Below, piece after piece: positions 8,817 through 17,623 of a DNA stretch of 64,000 bases. The stretch is from Paenibacillus sp. MAEPY2. GTDB lineage: Bacteria; Bacillota; Bacilli; Paenibacillales; Paenibacillaceae. The DNA lies in the NCBI RefSeq assembly GCF_000499205.1, contig NZ_AWUK01000020.1, positions 1 to 64,000 on the forward strand, in the 5' to 3' direction. The notes under the pieces were generated by a model. The model was not told where the DNA came from. It ran no database searches and was given only the letters and a program-made list of their open reading frames with translations. A program made the translations under genes and the position numbers. Positions within the stretch are counted from its first letter, which is position 1. The number at the start of each line of letters is the position of its first letter.

Positions 8817-8852
8817 CAAATACTATTTTAGATCATCGTATATAGTATCAAA

Positions 8853-10985
8853 TTACTGCGTGACTCCCTTTTTCTCCAGGAACGGCTTTAATTTATCCAA
8901 CACATGATGACTGCCACCTCGTCCGTTCACTTGTTCAATAACCGCGGCTATAAGGAAGGATGGTGAATCCGTATCAAACACCACGACAAAACCGTTCTCC
9001 TGTCCCTTCTCTCCCTTTTTGGCCTTCAACTCGGCAGTCCCTGTCTTTGCAGCCAACCCTTCAGAAAGTGAGTCCAAGGAATGGGCTGTTCCTCCCGATC
9101 GGGTTACGACTTGGCCCAAGGCATCCTTCACCGTATTTGCGACTTCAGGCGTAATTACAACTTCCGGTTTGGCTGTTTCCTTTTCCTCGATCAGTACAGG
9201 CTTCACCATTTTCCCTTCATTAATAAAAGGGGTGAAGGACGACGCCAGATGGATCGGCGACATCAACATTTCTCCCTGTCCATAGGATGTGTCAGCGAGC
9301 AACACCTCGGAAGACAGATCCAGATGAGCCTCGTTCGCATACTGGCTTGGTTTCAAATACAGTTCATCCAGTCCAAAGTTATCTCCAAAACCGAACTTCT
9401 GAATACCCTCTATAAACTTGGCGCTGCCCATCTCAACAGCTTCCTTCGCAAAATAAATATTGTCCGAGTAGACTAGTGCATCAACCATGTTCACCGGGGA
9501 TACACTTTTCACACGCTTCACATAGTAACCGCCCCAGCTCTCATCCTTGCGCCATTGCAAACCAGAGATATCATGCGATTTGTCCGCTGTGGTAACCTTC
9601 TCCATCAGCCCTGCAGCTGCCGTAATGGCTTTGAAGGTTGAGCCTGGTGCATAGCGATTCGTAAACCTATTGATAAAAGGAAGCTTCTCATCTGCTGAAT
9701 ATGCATCCCACTCTGCCTGTGTCAGTCCCGTAACCATCTTGTTCGGATTATAGGAAGGCGCACTGACCAGTGCCAGCAGATTACCGTCCGTTGGATTCAT
9801 CATCACCATCGCTCCGGCATCACCACCACTGGATAGTGTCTTATACAACTTACGCTGTTGCTCGGAGCTGATCGTCAGTTGAATATTCTGTCCATCCACT
9901 GCATCCTTGCGGATAAGCTCTGAGCGAGTGTTTCCAGAATCATCGGTGATCTCGATCAGGCCACCTCTTTCGCCGCGAAGCTGTTTCTCCAGTGATTGCT
10001 CCAGTCCGGCTTTGCCAATCCAATCTTCTGCACGATAATAGCCTTCCGTATCTTTCTCCAGATCCTCCTTGGTGGCCTTACGAACATAGCCGATCAGATG
10101 AGCGGCAGCCTCCCCAAGCGGATAATACCGTATTTCCTTGGATTGAACTTGCACACCAGCCAGTGCTGCAGGCACCCTGGAGTCCTCTGTTGAAGCAATG
10201 GGAACAAAATATTCCGGCTTCACCCATTTCTGTGCAAGTGCAGTGTTAATGATATCTGCTGTTACTTTGTAATGCTCCGCAATTCGGGCGATCATCGTCT
10301 CCGGATTTTCTCCCAGCTTCTCAGGAATGATGCCCCATTCATATATATTTCCCTTTGTTGCTAGGGGCAGCCCTTCACGATCAACAATGTCTCCACGTTC
10401 CGGGAATAGCGTTCTCACCCGAACTTTGCTCCCCTTGACCATGTCGGTCAGAATCATGGATGGCTTCCAGTTGATCCGCCAGACTTTCGCTCCGTCCTCA
10501 AGCTCTTCACGTACCAGTTTCAATGTATGTGTCTCATTCACTTCCCCCAGGAAGGTCGTTAGTTGCAGGCTGTAGTCCACCTCATAGACATCCGGGTTTT
10601 GATTTTTATTTCCACTATTCGTTCCATTCTTGTTCTCTTTATCACCGTTATCCTTGCCTTGCTGTGAGTTGCTGTCCGTTGTCTCTTCGGTTACCTTCGG
10701 TATCAATTCTGCCTTTACCGCAGAAACCTCCATGCCCGAATAAATCGCATTGTATTTTTCCACAAATTGCTCACGGTTCATGCCAGACTCATTCAATGAA
10801 GCAGGCGTCATCAAGGGATACAGTTGATCGAATTCTTTCTTTTGCAAATGCGTTATGTATTGATCAACGGTTGCCTGGGGTTTCACTTCCTCTGTTTTGC
10901 TATTCTGCATGTATAAGTACATTCCGATTCCACCAGCAAATAAGATGGGAAGCAGTCCATAAATAATTTTACGTTTCGATTTCAT
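8853..10985 (-). CDS. Class B penicillin-binding protein, MecA-N/PBP3 type
   Basis: A 710-residue transpeptidase that cross-links peptidoglycan outside the membrane. It has one N-terminal membrane anchor (about residues 5-22), an NTF2-like MecA-N domain (about 35-180), a PBP dimerisation domain (about 190-360) and a transpeptidase domain. Active-site motifs are STFK (449-452), SDN (507-509) and KTGT (647-650). The MecA-N domain is interrupted by an Asn/Lys/Gly-rich low-complexity stretch of about 30 residues (about 102-132). The start at MKSKRK is set by GAGGTG eight bases upstream. Relatives include B. subtilis PbpC and staphylococcal PBP2a; resistance is not implied. Confidence 0.93.
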   Translation of the reverse strand: MKSKRKIIYGLLPILFAGGIGMYLYMQNSKTEEVKPQATVDQYITHLQKKEFDQLYPLMTPASLNESGMNREQFVEKYNAIYSGMEVSAVKAELIPKVTEETTDSNSQQGKDNGDKENKNGTNSGNKNQNPDVYEVDYSLQLTTFLGEVNETHTLKLVREELEDGAKVWRINWKPSMILTDMVKGSKVRVRTLFPERGDIVDREGLPLATKGNIYEWGIIPEKLGENPETMIARIAEHYKVTADIINTALAQKWVKPEYFVPIASTEDSRVPAALAGVQVQSKEIRYYPLGEAAAHLIGYVRKATKEDLEKDTEGYYRAEDWIGKAGLEQSLEKQLRGERGGLIEITDDSGNTRSELIRKDAVDGQNIQLTISSEQQRKLYKTLSSGGDAGAMVMMNPTDGNLLALVSAPSYNPNKMVTGLTQAEWDAYSADEKLPFINRFTNRYAPGSTFKAITAAAGLMEKVTTADKSHDISGLQWRKDESWGGYYVKRVKSVSPVNMVDALVYSDNIYFAKEAVEMGSAKFIEGIQKFGFGDNFGLDELYLKPSQYANEAHLDLSSEVLLADTSYGQGEMLMSPIHLASSFTPFINEGKMVKPVLIEEKETAKPEVVITPEVANTVKDALGQVVTRSGGTAHSLDSLSEGLAAKTGTAELKAKKGEKGQENGFVVVFDTDSPSFLIAAVIEQVNGRGGSHHVLDKLKPFLEKKGVTQ

Positions 10986-11132
10986 GATCATATCACCTCT
11001 AATATACACTATAGATTTCCAGCCTCAATTAAACAATGGAACAAATCTGACGAATTTATCATTAAAAATAGCCGAAAGCTCACATAATATGTTTAAATAA
11101 GGATAGTGAGATTACAGTAAAGGAGCCCGATG

Positions 11133-11537
11133 ATGGAAATCAGCTATTTTTTACTCCCCAAAGCCGAAGTGGCCTATATCAAGTCTTCCGCTTCCATGAA
11201 AGATGCGATCGAGCAGCTTGAATTGCAACATTATACCGCCATTCCCGTGATTGACCAGGATGGAAAATATGTTGCCACCCTGTCCGAAGGCGATTTGTTA
11301 TGGAAAATGCGGAGCACCCCCGGACTGACATTTGAAACGATGGATCAGGTTCAGGTGCACGAGATCGACAACCGTGTATATAATGAATGTGTCTTTATTA
11401 AGGCCGAAATGGAAGATATGCTGACGCTGGCAGCAGATCAAAACTTTGTGCCTGTGGTGGATGTGGACCGTGTCTTCCTCGGTATTATCCGTCGCAAGGA
11501 TATTATTGAGTATTATACGCGTAACATCTCTGACTGA
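11133..11537 (+). CDS. CBS-domain protein
   Basis: A 134-residue cytoplasmic protein made of a CBS pair. Typical strand-helix elements are AIPVIDQDGKYVATLSEGDLLW and FVPVVDVDRVFLGIIRRKDIIEYY. Stand-alone CBS proteins bind adenine nucleotides and modulate other proteins; the partner is unknown. AAGGAG is better spaced to the second of two adjacent ATG codons. It is divergent from the PBP gene and ends at a strong hairpin. Confidence 0.88.
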   Translation: MEISYFLLPKAEVAYIKSSASMKDAIEQLELQHYTAIPVIDQDGKYVATLSEGDLLWKMRSTPGLTFETMDQVQVHEIDNRVYNECVFIKAEMEDMLTLAADQNFVPVVDVDRVFLGIIRRKDIIEYYTRNISD

Positions 11538-11595
11538 TTTTTCAATTGAATATAGGCCTTTATCGATGAAAGATGAAAGATGGCAAAAGGCTGAA

Positions 11596-11629
11596 ACAAA
11601 AATGACGAGCCCTGGCTTGTCATTTTTGT
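11596..11629 (+). terminator. Terminator of the CBS gene
   Basis: ACAAAAATGAC (11596-11606) pairs perfectly with GTCATTTTTGT (11619-11629), with a loop that itself can pair (AGCC/GGCT). Confidence 0.75.
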
Positions 11630-11810
11630 GTTGGGTGCTCATGTCAGATCACATCTTCCGCTTGGCGAAGACCTCTCACTGGAATGCGTATGGGTGCAAT
11701 ACCTGCGTGACAAACGAGGTAACCTGTACCCCAGGGCAAGAACAACATCTCTCCAGACGAACTGAACGAGATGGCTTATCTATATTCTATAGAGAGGAGG
11801 CAAGTAAAGC

Positions 11811-12950
11811 ATGATCAAGAAGTGGAAAAAACTGACGCTTGTCGCCAGCCTTGCTGTGTTATGGAACGTATATCCCATTCAAGCTGTTCAGGCAGAGCAG
11901 CTTAAGGTGAGTGGGAATACACTCCATGAATGGAACAACGGAGCCAAGGTAGACGCCAGCGTTGATAACAAAGGCAGTATTCAGATTAAGACCTCTACAC
12001 AGGGGCTCAAAAAAGGAAACTATTCGGCCTACGTCTATGAGCTGCAGAATCGGGACTGGTCAGGATATAGGGCTTTGACCTTCTCCATTCGCAATGAGTC
12101 GGACCAAAAGCTGCCTCTTAATATCGTACTGACCCGATCGGATAAACTTTCCCTGACTGTGTCTGATGATCGAAACATCATCATAGTCGAGAAATCAACC
12201 GGACAGGCTGAACTGGTTCGCCCGGTATCCGGTCTGATTGAGTTGGAACCGGGATTTGTCGGACAGATCCGCATTCCCTTTTCCAGCCTAATGGTTCAGA
12301 ACAAAGCCAACACGACAGGTCAAGTGATCTTGGGCAAAGTCATTGGTTGGGGCATTACAACCACTACTCCCGAAAACGCCAAGCTGAGCTTCCGCATCGG
12401 CAATATCAAGCCTTTGTCCAGGAAGCAAGCTGTGGCGGAGAACGGGCTCACTACCTTGCAAATGACTGGTGACGAGCGTGTGGTGAAGCCTGTAACCGGG
12501 GAATCCACAGTCCAATACGGTGTTCAATCCGCCTCAGAAGAAACGCCTGATGTAAAATTCCAGCTCGACACCCCCGTTCAGGGAGTATCCATTACACCGG
12601 ATGGACTGCTTACGCTTCATACCGATGCCGATGCCGAACAGACCACCATCCGCGCACTTGTAAGTGGCAAATGGAATCTGACAACAACCGTCATACTGGA
12701 TCGCTCTTCGGCCATGAATGTTCAGGAGAAACCACGTTCTATTCCTGACCCATCTGAAGTTACCAAGGTGCTCAGCCCTGCGGACCCACTGATGAAAACA
12801 TCGGTGGGATGGTTTATTCGGCTCTTGTTAACAGCTGCCGGAATCCATGGACTCATACTCTACTGGCTATGGAAAAGACAACGGAAAGCCCCTGGCGCCA
12901 AGCGACGTTCCCGGGAAGATCGACAAGCAAGGCGTCCTTTTCGCATGTAA
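11811..12950 (+). CDS. Secreted protein with C-terminal membrane anchor, carbohydrate-binding-like fold
   Basis: A 379-residue protein. A signal peptide covers about residues 1-28, ending near AVQAEQ. Residues about 30-210 are beta-rich and resemble carbohydrate-binding-module-type jelly rolls (NRDWSGYRALTFSIRN, GFVGQIRIPFSSL). A membrane helix near residues 332-350 is followed by a strongly basic tail, which puts the large domain outside the cell. No catalytic motif is visible. I do not recognise a named family. A good ribosome-binding site (GAGGAGG) supports the start. Confidence 0.6.
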   Translation: MIKKWKKLTLVASLAVLWNVYPIQAVQAEQLKVSGNTLHEWNNGAKVDASVDNKGSIQIKTSTQGLKKGNYSAYVYELQNRDWSGYRALTFSIRNESDQKLPLNIVLTRSDKLSLTVSDDRNIIIVEKSTGQAELVRPVSGLIELEPGFVGQIRIPFSSLMVQNKANTTGQVILGKVIGWGITTTTPENAKLSFRIGNIKPLSRKQAVAENGLTTLQMTGDERVVKPVTGESTVQYGVQSASEETPDVKFQLDTPVQGVSITPDGLLTLHTDADAEQTTIRALVSGKWNLTTTVILDRSSAMNVQEKPRSIPDPSEVTKVLSPADPLMKTSVGWFIRLLLTAAGIHGLILYWLWKRQRKAPGAKRRSREDRQARRPFRM

Positions 12951-13060
12951 ACGCACGTATTTGTATCCATATCGCCGCAGGATCTCGTGGATGAATTTTT
13001 TTCTTACGGAGCGAAAGATTAACCCGCTGAAAGATCATACTTATATAAAAAATTAAAAGG

Positions 13061-13105
13061 AAAGGGTACCCCACGGCCAATGATTTGGCAGATAGGGTAC
13101 CCTTT
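13061..13105. terminator. Bidirectional terminator
   Basis: AAAGGGTACCC (13061-13071) and GGGTACCCTTT (13095-13105) form a perfect 11-bp stem between convergent genes, with A and T runs on the respective flanks. Confidence 0.75.
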
Positions 13106-13125
13106 TCATCTTGTAATCCGTAGAA

Positions 13126-13491
13126 TCAGTTTCGTTCACGCTTCATACAAATGAGCAAAGCTTCATCATGCTGCTCTAGCCTCATGCAGACTATACCCAG
13201 ATCAATCCACGGCCCGGTATTAATATCGGAACCTCTCGTTTGCAGGGCAATTTCAGCCCACGGCTTCGCCAGTGTGTATTGCTCCAGGTCCATATGTGCA
13301 TTCACATGACAGGAAGCAATCCAGCTTGCCATTTCCCAGTCAGTCTTCGGCTCGGGCAGCATCCCCCAAGCCTGATCATAATAGATCAGGGCTTGCTCAT
13401 GCTGCTGCGTTTCATCGAGAACATTGCCTGCTTCTACCGTTTCAATAATTTCTCTCTCCAGTTCGGGATACTCCGGTGTCAGATCCTTCAC
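13126..13491 (-). CDS. TPR-like protein, probable partner of SUKH protein
   Basis: A 121-residue protein of paired helices resembling tetratricopeptide repeats (EQALIYYDQAWGMLPEP, PWIDLGIVCMRLEQHDEALL). I start it at GTG because this codon overlaps the stop of the upstream gene (GTGA) and has GGAGGAGGAGG in front. The tight overlap with the SUKH-type gene implies translational coupling. TPR-like and SUKH proteins often occur as immunity factors of polymorphic toxins; no toxin gene is visible nearby. Confidence 0.62.
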   Translation of the reverse strand: MKDLTPEYPELEREIIETVEAGNVLDETQQHEQALIYYDQAWGMLPEPKTDWEMASWIASCHVNAHMDLEQYTLAKPWAEIALQTRGSDINTGPWIDLGIVCMRLEQHDEALLICMKRERN

Positions 13492-13937
13492 TCCGCAACC
13501 TCCTCCTCCAGTTCGAAATACCATTCCAGAAAGTTATTGAAGCTCGTCCATTGCGGTGTACTTTCACGGCTCAGAAAACGTTCGATCGATTCACCCAGCT
13601 CCACCAGAGCCACATCTCCCGTTTGGCGGTTATAAAAGAATCCACCCTCGCCCTCAAAGCTGTCCAGCGGTATGTAGGCTTCTGGCAATCCAAGCGTAAG
13701 TTGAGCCACTGTCATGTCCTCCAAATATACGGTGTTTTCCATAACCCAGCAGATCTGATAGATCTCCTGATGTCTGCTGTAAAAGGTCGGATCATCATCC
13801 GCATGCAAATAAAAATGTGCAAAATCAGATTTAAGATCAATACCCAGTTGACGTAAAGATTCTTCATACTCTGCTGGTACATCTTCATGCCACCAGCCCT
13901 TATTTTGACAATAATCAATCACTTTATTGGATAGCAT
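13488..13937 (-). CDS. SMI1/KNR4 (SUKH) family immunity-like protein
   Basis: A 149-residue cytoplasmic protein. The segment YIPLDSFEGEGGFFYNRQTG followed by DVALVELGESIERFLS matches the core of SUKH-superfamily proteins, and NFLEWYFELEEE the usual C-terminal helix. Many SUKH members neutralise secreted toxins. AGGAGG precedes the ATG by six bases. It is followed by an overlapping TPR-like gene. No cognate toxin is seen, so it may be an orphan immunity gene or have a housekeeping role. Confidence 0.68.
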   Translation of the reverse strand: MLSNKVIDYCQNKGWWHEDVPAEYEESLRQLGIDLKSDFAHFYLHADDDPTFYSRHQEIYQICWVMENTVYLEDMTVAQLTLGLPEAYIPLDSFEGEGGFFYNRQTGDVALVELGESIERFLSRESTPQWTSFNNFLEWYFELEEEVAE

Positions 13938-14261
13938 ATTAAGCCTCCTAATGAATCAAACATGATGAGTATAAGCCCTCTGACTGTAAGATGGCTTTTA
14001 ACTTTATAACCTAACCTGTTATCCCGTTAGACAACTTAATTGCAGAACGATATCGAGTGTGGTTGCCCATCACCCAGTCATGAAACATATAAATACTGTA
14101 TCAAAAGAACAAGACGAATGGAAATGGAGACATTTCTATTTACCTATCCAAAAGCCCACGATGAGCAGAACACTCCGCAGCTAGCCTCAATTTCCTTATT
14201 CTGGCGCAACTTCCCCCTCATTCTTTCGTCTAATAATTGATTAACAACGAAGGAGATGACT
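13938..14261. other. Intergenic region, nothing recognised
   Basis: About 320 bases between the divergent SUKH gene and the next gene. It should hold both promoters, but no strong box pair, RNA or convincing ORF was found. Confidence 0.4.
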
Positions 14262-14861
14262 ATGCGAATAAGTTGCAGTCCTGGTTTCCCCGGAAGCATG
14301 ATTGGTTCAATTGAAATCCAGCCGTCCAAGTTTAATACGGGCGTTTCCCATAACAGTGAGATTACTCATCATGTTGATCCTGACCTCATTGCTATTCCTT
14401 ACATCGAAGACCCCGGATTCGGTTCAACCTTTGACACGATGAAGATGATGAAGGGAACGTTCCAAGAAGAGTTTCACGTAAGTTATGATGTGGAATTTAC
14501 GATTGATGTGGATAAAAAGGGGTACATCACCCAGTTTGAGCATACCTTTGCACTGGAGCGTTATCTTGATCTTGTGCGGACGCAGTCCTATAAAGTAATT
14601 AAGACGAATTGGAAGGGACGTTCCTTCCATGTCATGACTTACAGTTATATGGAGGAAGTGTGCAACCCGGATAATGTAATCTTCAAATGTAACCATGCAG
14701 AGGATGTTTTTGTCGTAGCAGAACTTGTTCCCTATTCTGTCGGTGGTGGTGTGGTGCAGCCCAACAATGTGTACCTTCACCTCCGTGCATTAATCTCGGC
14801 AAGAGATGATCTCTATCCGATTGACTATATGTGTGAACCTGATTTCGATCTAAGCATCTAG
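14262..14861 (+). CDS. Hypothetical protein of unknown family
   Basis: A 199-residue protein without signal peptide or membrane helix. It appears beta-rich, with scattered acidic and aromatic residues, and cysteines only near the start (Cys5), around residues 146-155 and near the end. I do not recognise it. AAGGAG is six bases from the chosen ATG; an ATG directly abutting that site is too close. It is followed by its own terminator. Confidence 0.6.
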   Translation: MRISCSPGFPGSMIGSIEIQPSKFNTGVSHNSEITHHVDPDLIAIPYIEDPGFGSTFDTMKMMKGTFQEEFHVSYDVEFTIDVDKKGYITQFEHTFALERYLDLVRTQSYKVIKTNWKGRSFHVMTYSYMEEVCNPDNVIFKCNHAEDVFVVAELVPYSVGGGVVQPNNVYLHLRALISARDDLYPIDYMCEPDFDLSI

Positions 14862-14892
14862 GCCTGAGTTCTACATCATTTAAATACAGCAA

Positions 14893-14936
14893 AGAGCACA
14901 AAGCGTTCCTGATTAACTCCGGATCACCTGTGCTCT
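14893..14936 (+). terminator. Terminator of the hypothetical gene
   Basis: AGAGCACA (14893-14900) pairs with TGTGCTCT (14929-14936) and is followed by ATTTG. Confidence 0.6.
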
Positions 14937-14989
14937 ATTTGAATATAGGTTCGTTTTACCGAAAAAAATCAAATCTCAGGGGTGGTTAC

Positions 14990-15202
14990 ATGGATTTTCG
15001 AGAAGAAACACCCGAAGCCAAAAGAGAACGCTTGAGACAAGAAGAATTAAAGGGAAACTCCATGGGTACGTTTGGTGATGGTATCAATCGTGCTCAATTT
15101 GGAAGCTTATCCGATTTAGTTGGTGGTTTGGGATGGAAAGGCACCGGAATACTCATTATATTATTGGTAGTAGGCTATGTAATTTATAAATTAGTGGTCT
15201 GA
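14990..15202 (+). CDS. DUF6366-like small membrane protein
   Basis: A 70-residue protein. A charged N-terminus (EETPEAKRERLRQEELKGN) is followed by FGDGINRAQFGSLSDLVGGL and a single C-terminal membrane helix (GILIILLVVGYVIYKLVV). This layout matches the small DUF6366 family as I remember it; function unknown. GGGGTGG precedes the chosen ATG, and the upstream part of the reading frame has no initiation signal. Confidence 0.6.
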   Translation: MDFREETPEAKRERLRQEELKGNSMGTFGDGINRAQFGSLSDLVGGLGWKGTGILIILLVVGYVIYKLVV

Positions 15203-15243
15203 GAAGGATAGGCATAACGATGCATTCTTTGCTGCTTAAAATA

Positions 15244-15282
15244 AATAAGCGTATTCAAAGCTTTCCACCGAATACGCTTATT
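15244..15282. terminator. Hairpin, probable terminator
   Basis: AATAAGCGTATTC (15244-15256) and GAATACGCTTATT (15270-15282) form a perfect 13-bp stem after the DUF6366-like gene. Confidence 0.65.
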
Positions 15283-15320
15283 CGTTTGCAAAATTACTCA
15301 CGCTGCAGATGTCAAACCTT

Positions 15321-15449
15321 TCATTTCAAATCCGGCCTCATAATCTGTCCTGCTCCGAGAAAACCGAGGCCCGAGACAATCTGAGCTGCCAAGCGCATTG
15401 GGTCTTGGATGTAACCGTTATCATATTTAACCTTACTACATCCGAAACT
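15321..15449 (-). pseudogene. Remnant of an MgtC/SapB family gene
   Basis: Directly behind the LacI-type regulator stop codon, the minus strand reads in one frame as YDNGYIQDPMRLAAQIVSGL then GFLGAGQIMRPDLK and a stop. DPxRxAAQIVSGxGFLGAG is the signature of the MgtC/SapB membrane family. Only about 40 residues remain, without a start codon or the rest of the protein, so it is a gene fragment. It indicates a past deletion or rearrangement next to the ABC operon. Confidence 0.65.
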
Positions 15450-15457
15450 TATTCTTG

Positions 15458-16489
15458 CTAATTCTTGATCGAGGAACAAGAGTTTCTCTCTATTATTTTG
15501 CTCGGAACGATCCTGTTATTCTCGTACGCTCCCTCCAGAATACCCAGCTTGTGCATAAGTAACCTTACCGATTGAACCCCCAGCTCAGATGGTTGCAGAT
15601 CCATTCCCGTCAAAGAAGGCCTTACCTGGTGCATCATGGACTGATCGCCGCAGATGACAAACAAAGAGATATCTTCCGGCACACGAAGACCCGCGTCGTT
15701 GATGGCATTAAGGGCACTAAATGCAGTACGGTCGTCGTCTGCAATAATGGCTGTTGCTCTCTCCGTCTGGTTCTTCACATTATGAAGTGTCTCATCATAG
15801 CCATATTTAATATACTTATCTGAATGAATGCCCGGTTTATAATGGATCATTCCGGGCTGGATCATAACACCATGCTCTTGTAGCACCCGGACAAACTCTT
15901 CCGTACGTTCAATGGACACGGTCATCTGCTCCCCGGCGTTCAGGAACATGATGTTCCGGTGCCCCAGCCCAAGCAAATAATCGCAAATATCGCGGATAAT
16001 CTGTTTGTTATCGTTATTGACGGTAGCGACACCCTGGAGTCCCTTGTTAATAATTTTGCCAATGGTAACGAACGGGATTTCATGCTGATACAGCAGATTG
16101 ATCCGGTCGTCCTCTTCTGTAGGCCCCAGCACAATGGCCCCGTCAATAGGATAGCTCGCGAGTGAAGGTGTCTTCACCTCTTCGGCAGCAATCATGTCCA
16201 GAAGCACCCGATATCCGTAATTGGAGGCTTCCAGAATGACGCCGTTGATAAACTGATTATGGAACACGCTGAAAAAGAATTTACCGTGCGGAATCGTAAG
16301 CCCGATCGCCATTGTTTTCTTGGTGACCAAGCTTCTTGCAATATGATTCGGCACGTAATTCAATTCCTTCGAGATTTGCAGCACTTTCTCGGTTACCTTT
16401 TTGCTCGTCGGCCTTTTCTGGCTGAATACGTTGGATACCGTTCCCTTCGATACACCCGCCAGACGGGCCACATCGTCAATCTTTGCCAT
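15458..16489 (-). CDS. LacI family transcriptional regulator
   Basis: A 343-residue repressor. The N-terminal helix-turn-helix and hinge are clear (IDDVARLAGVSKGTVSNVFS, then VLQISKELNYVPNHIARSL), followed by a periplasmic-binding-protein-like sensor domain. It is the last gene of an operon encoding a peptide-type ABC importer. Two palindromes centred on AAACCGGTTT upstream of the binding-protein gene are its obvious candidate operators. The start at MAKIDD follows an AGGAGAGG site. The effector is presumably a sugar or glycan breakdown product. Confidence 0.92.
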   Translation of the reverse strand: MAKIDDVARLAGVSKGTVSNVFSQKRPTSKKVTEKVLQISKELNYVPNHIARSLVTKKTMAIGLTIPHGKFFFSVFHNQFINGVILEASNYGYRVLLDMIAAEEVKTPSLASYPIDGAIVLGPTEEDDRINLLYQHEIPFVTIGKIINKGLQGVATVNNDNKQIIRDICDYLLGLGHRNIMFLNAGEQMTVSIERTEEFVRVLQEHGVMIQPGMIHYKPGIHSDKYIKYGYDETLHNVKNQTERATAIIADDDRTAFSALNAINDAGLRVPEDISLFVICGDQSMMHQVRPSLTGMDLQPSELGVQSVRLLMHKLGILEGAYENNRIVPSKIIERNSCSSIKN

Positions 16490-16576
16490 TAGGAACAACC
16501 TCTCCTCAACACTAGTTCGATTTCGTCCTCGCGAGTTCAAAGATGACTGTTTGTATCATCAGGTACATGTCGATGG

Positions 16577-17623
16577 TTAGGATGTCCTGGATTGCACCTC
16601 ATCCTCAGTCTCGATTGGAACGCCGCGAAGCTGAAGCTGCTCGGCATAATGACAGGCAGCAAAATGATTATATCCTACTTCACGGAGTTCAGGAACGTGC
16701 TGGATGCATTTATCCGTCTTATACGAGCATCGGGGATGAAAATGACAACCGCTTGGCGGATTAGCCGGATTCGGTACTTCCCCCTCCAGTATAATTCGTT
16801 CTTTTTTGAAGTCCGGATTCGGTTGGGGCACGGCTAACATAAGCGCCTCTGTATAGGGATGCTGAGGATGCGAAAACAGCGATTCCGTTGTCGCCAGTTC
16901 CACAATTCTGCCCAGATGCATTACCGCTACCCGGTCGGAAATATTTTGTACGATGGAAAGATCATGCGAAATGAAGATATACGTGATCTTGAATTGCTCC
17001 TGCAAATCCTTGAGCAGATTGATAATCTGTGCCTGAATCGAAACATCAAGGGCTGAGACCGCTTCATCACAGACAATCAGTCTGGGCTGTGTAATCAGTG
17101 CACGTGCAATAGCTATCCGCTGCCGCTGTCCCCCGGAGAAGGCATGCGGGTAACGTTTCAGGTAACCCACATTCAGACCTGTTTTCTCGGCAATCTCCAT
17201 TACTTTCGCTTCCACTTCCGCCCTGCTCAGCTTAAAGTTCGCAATCAGCGGCTCAGCAATAATATCGAATACGCTCATTCGAGGGCTGAGTGAGGAATAG
17301 GGGTCCTGAAAAATCATTTGGATGTCCTTGCGATATGCCTTGATCTCTTTCCCCTTCAAGTTAAGGTAATCTACTTCTTTTCCATCTTCCGCGTGATAGA
17401 CTACACTGCCTGAAGAAGCATCCACACCTCTGACAATACATCGTCCTAGCGTCGTTTTCCCACAGCCGGATTCCCCTACAATACTCAAGGTTTCCCCTTC
17501 AAGGAGTTCAAATGAAATTTCGTTCAGAATGTGAATGGGTTTGGGCTTTTTGAACAGGGCTTTTTTGGATTTGACCTGAAAGCTTTTGTTCAGGTTGAGG
17601 ACTTCAAGAATGGACTTGGTCAT
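16577..17623 (-). CDS. Peptide/oligosaccharide ABC transporter ATP-binding protein (OppF-like)
   Basis: A 348-residue ATPase with Walker A GESGCGKTT, the Q-loop MIFQDPYSS, signature FSGGQRQR and Walker B LIVCDEAVSALD. The C-terminal oligopeptide-type extension contains the cysteine cluster CHFHPRC...CIQHVPEL found in OppD/OppF proteins, some of which bind an iron-sulfur cluster. Its start overlaps the stop of the OppD-like gene (ATGA). It should drive import together with that protein at the inner face of the membrane. Confidence 0.93.
   Translation of the reverse strand: MTKSILEVLNLNKSFQVKSKKALFKKPKPIHILNEISFELLEGETLSIVGESGCGKTTLGRCIVRGVDASSGSVVYHAEDGKEVDYLNLKGKEIKAYRKDIQMIFQDPYSSLSPRMSVFDIIAEPLIANFKLSRAEVEAKVMEIAEKTGLNVGYLKRYPHAFSGGQRQRIAIARALITQPRLIVCDEAVSALDVSIQAQIINLLKDLQEQFKITYIFISHDLSIVQNISDRVAVMHLGRIVELATTESLFSHPQHPYTEALMLAVPQPNPDFKKERIILEGEVPNPANPPSGCHFHPRCSYKTDKCIQHVPELREVGYNHFAACHYAEQLQLRGVPIETEDEVQSRTS

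Noticed and set aside
8853..10985. PBP2a-like resistance determinant
   Set aside because: The MecA-N architecture is common in chromosomal PBPs of Firmicutes (PbpC type); nothing here shows beta-lactam resistance.
14040..14240. A 66-codon open frame
   Set aside because: No ribosome-binding site and no similarity that I recognise; probably intergenic chance.
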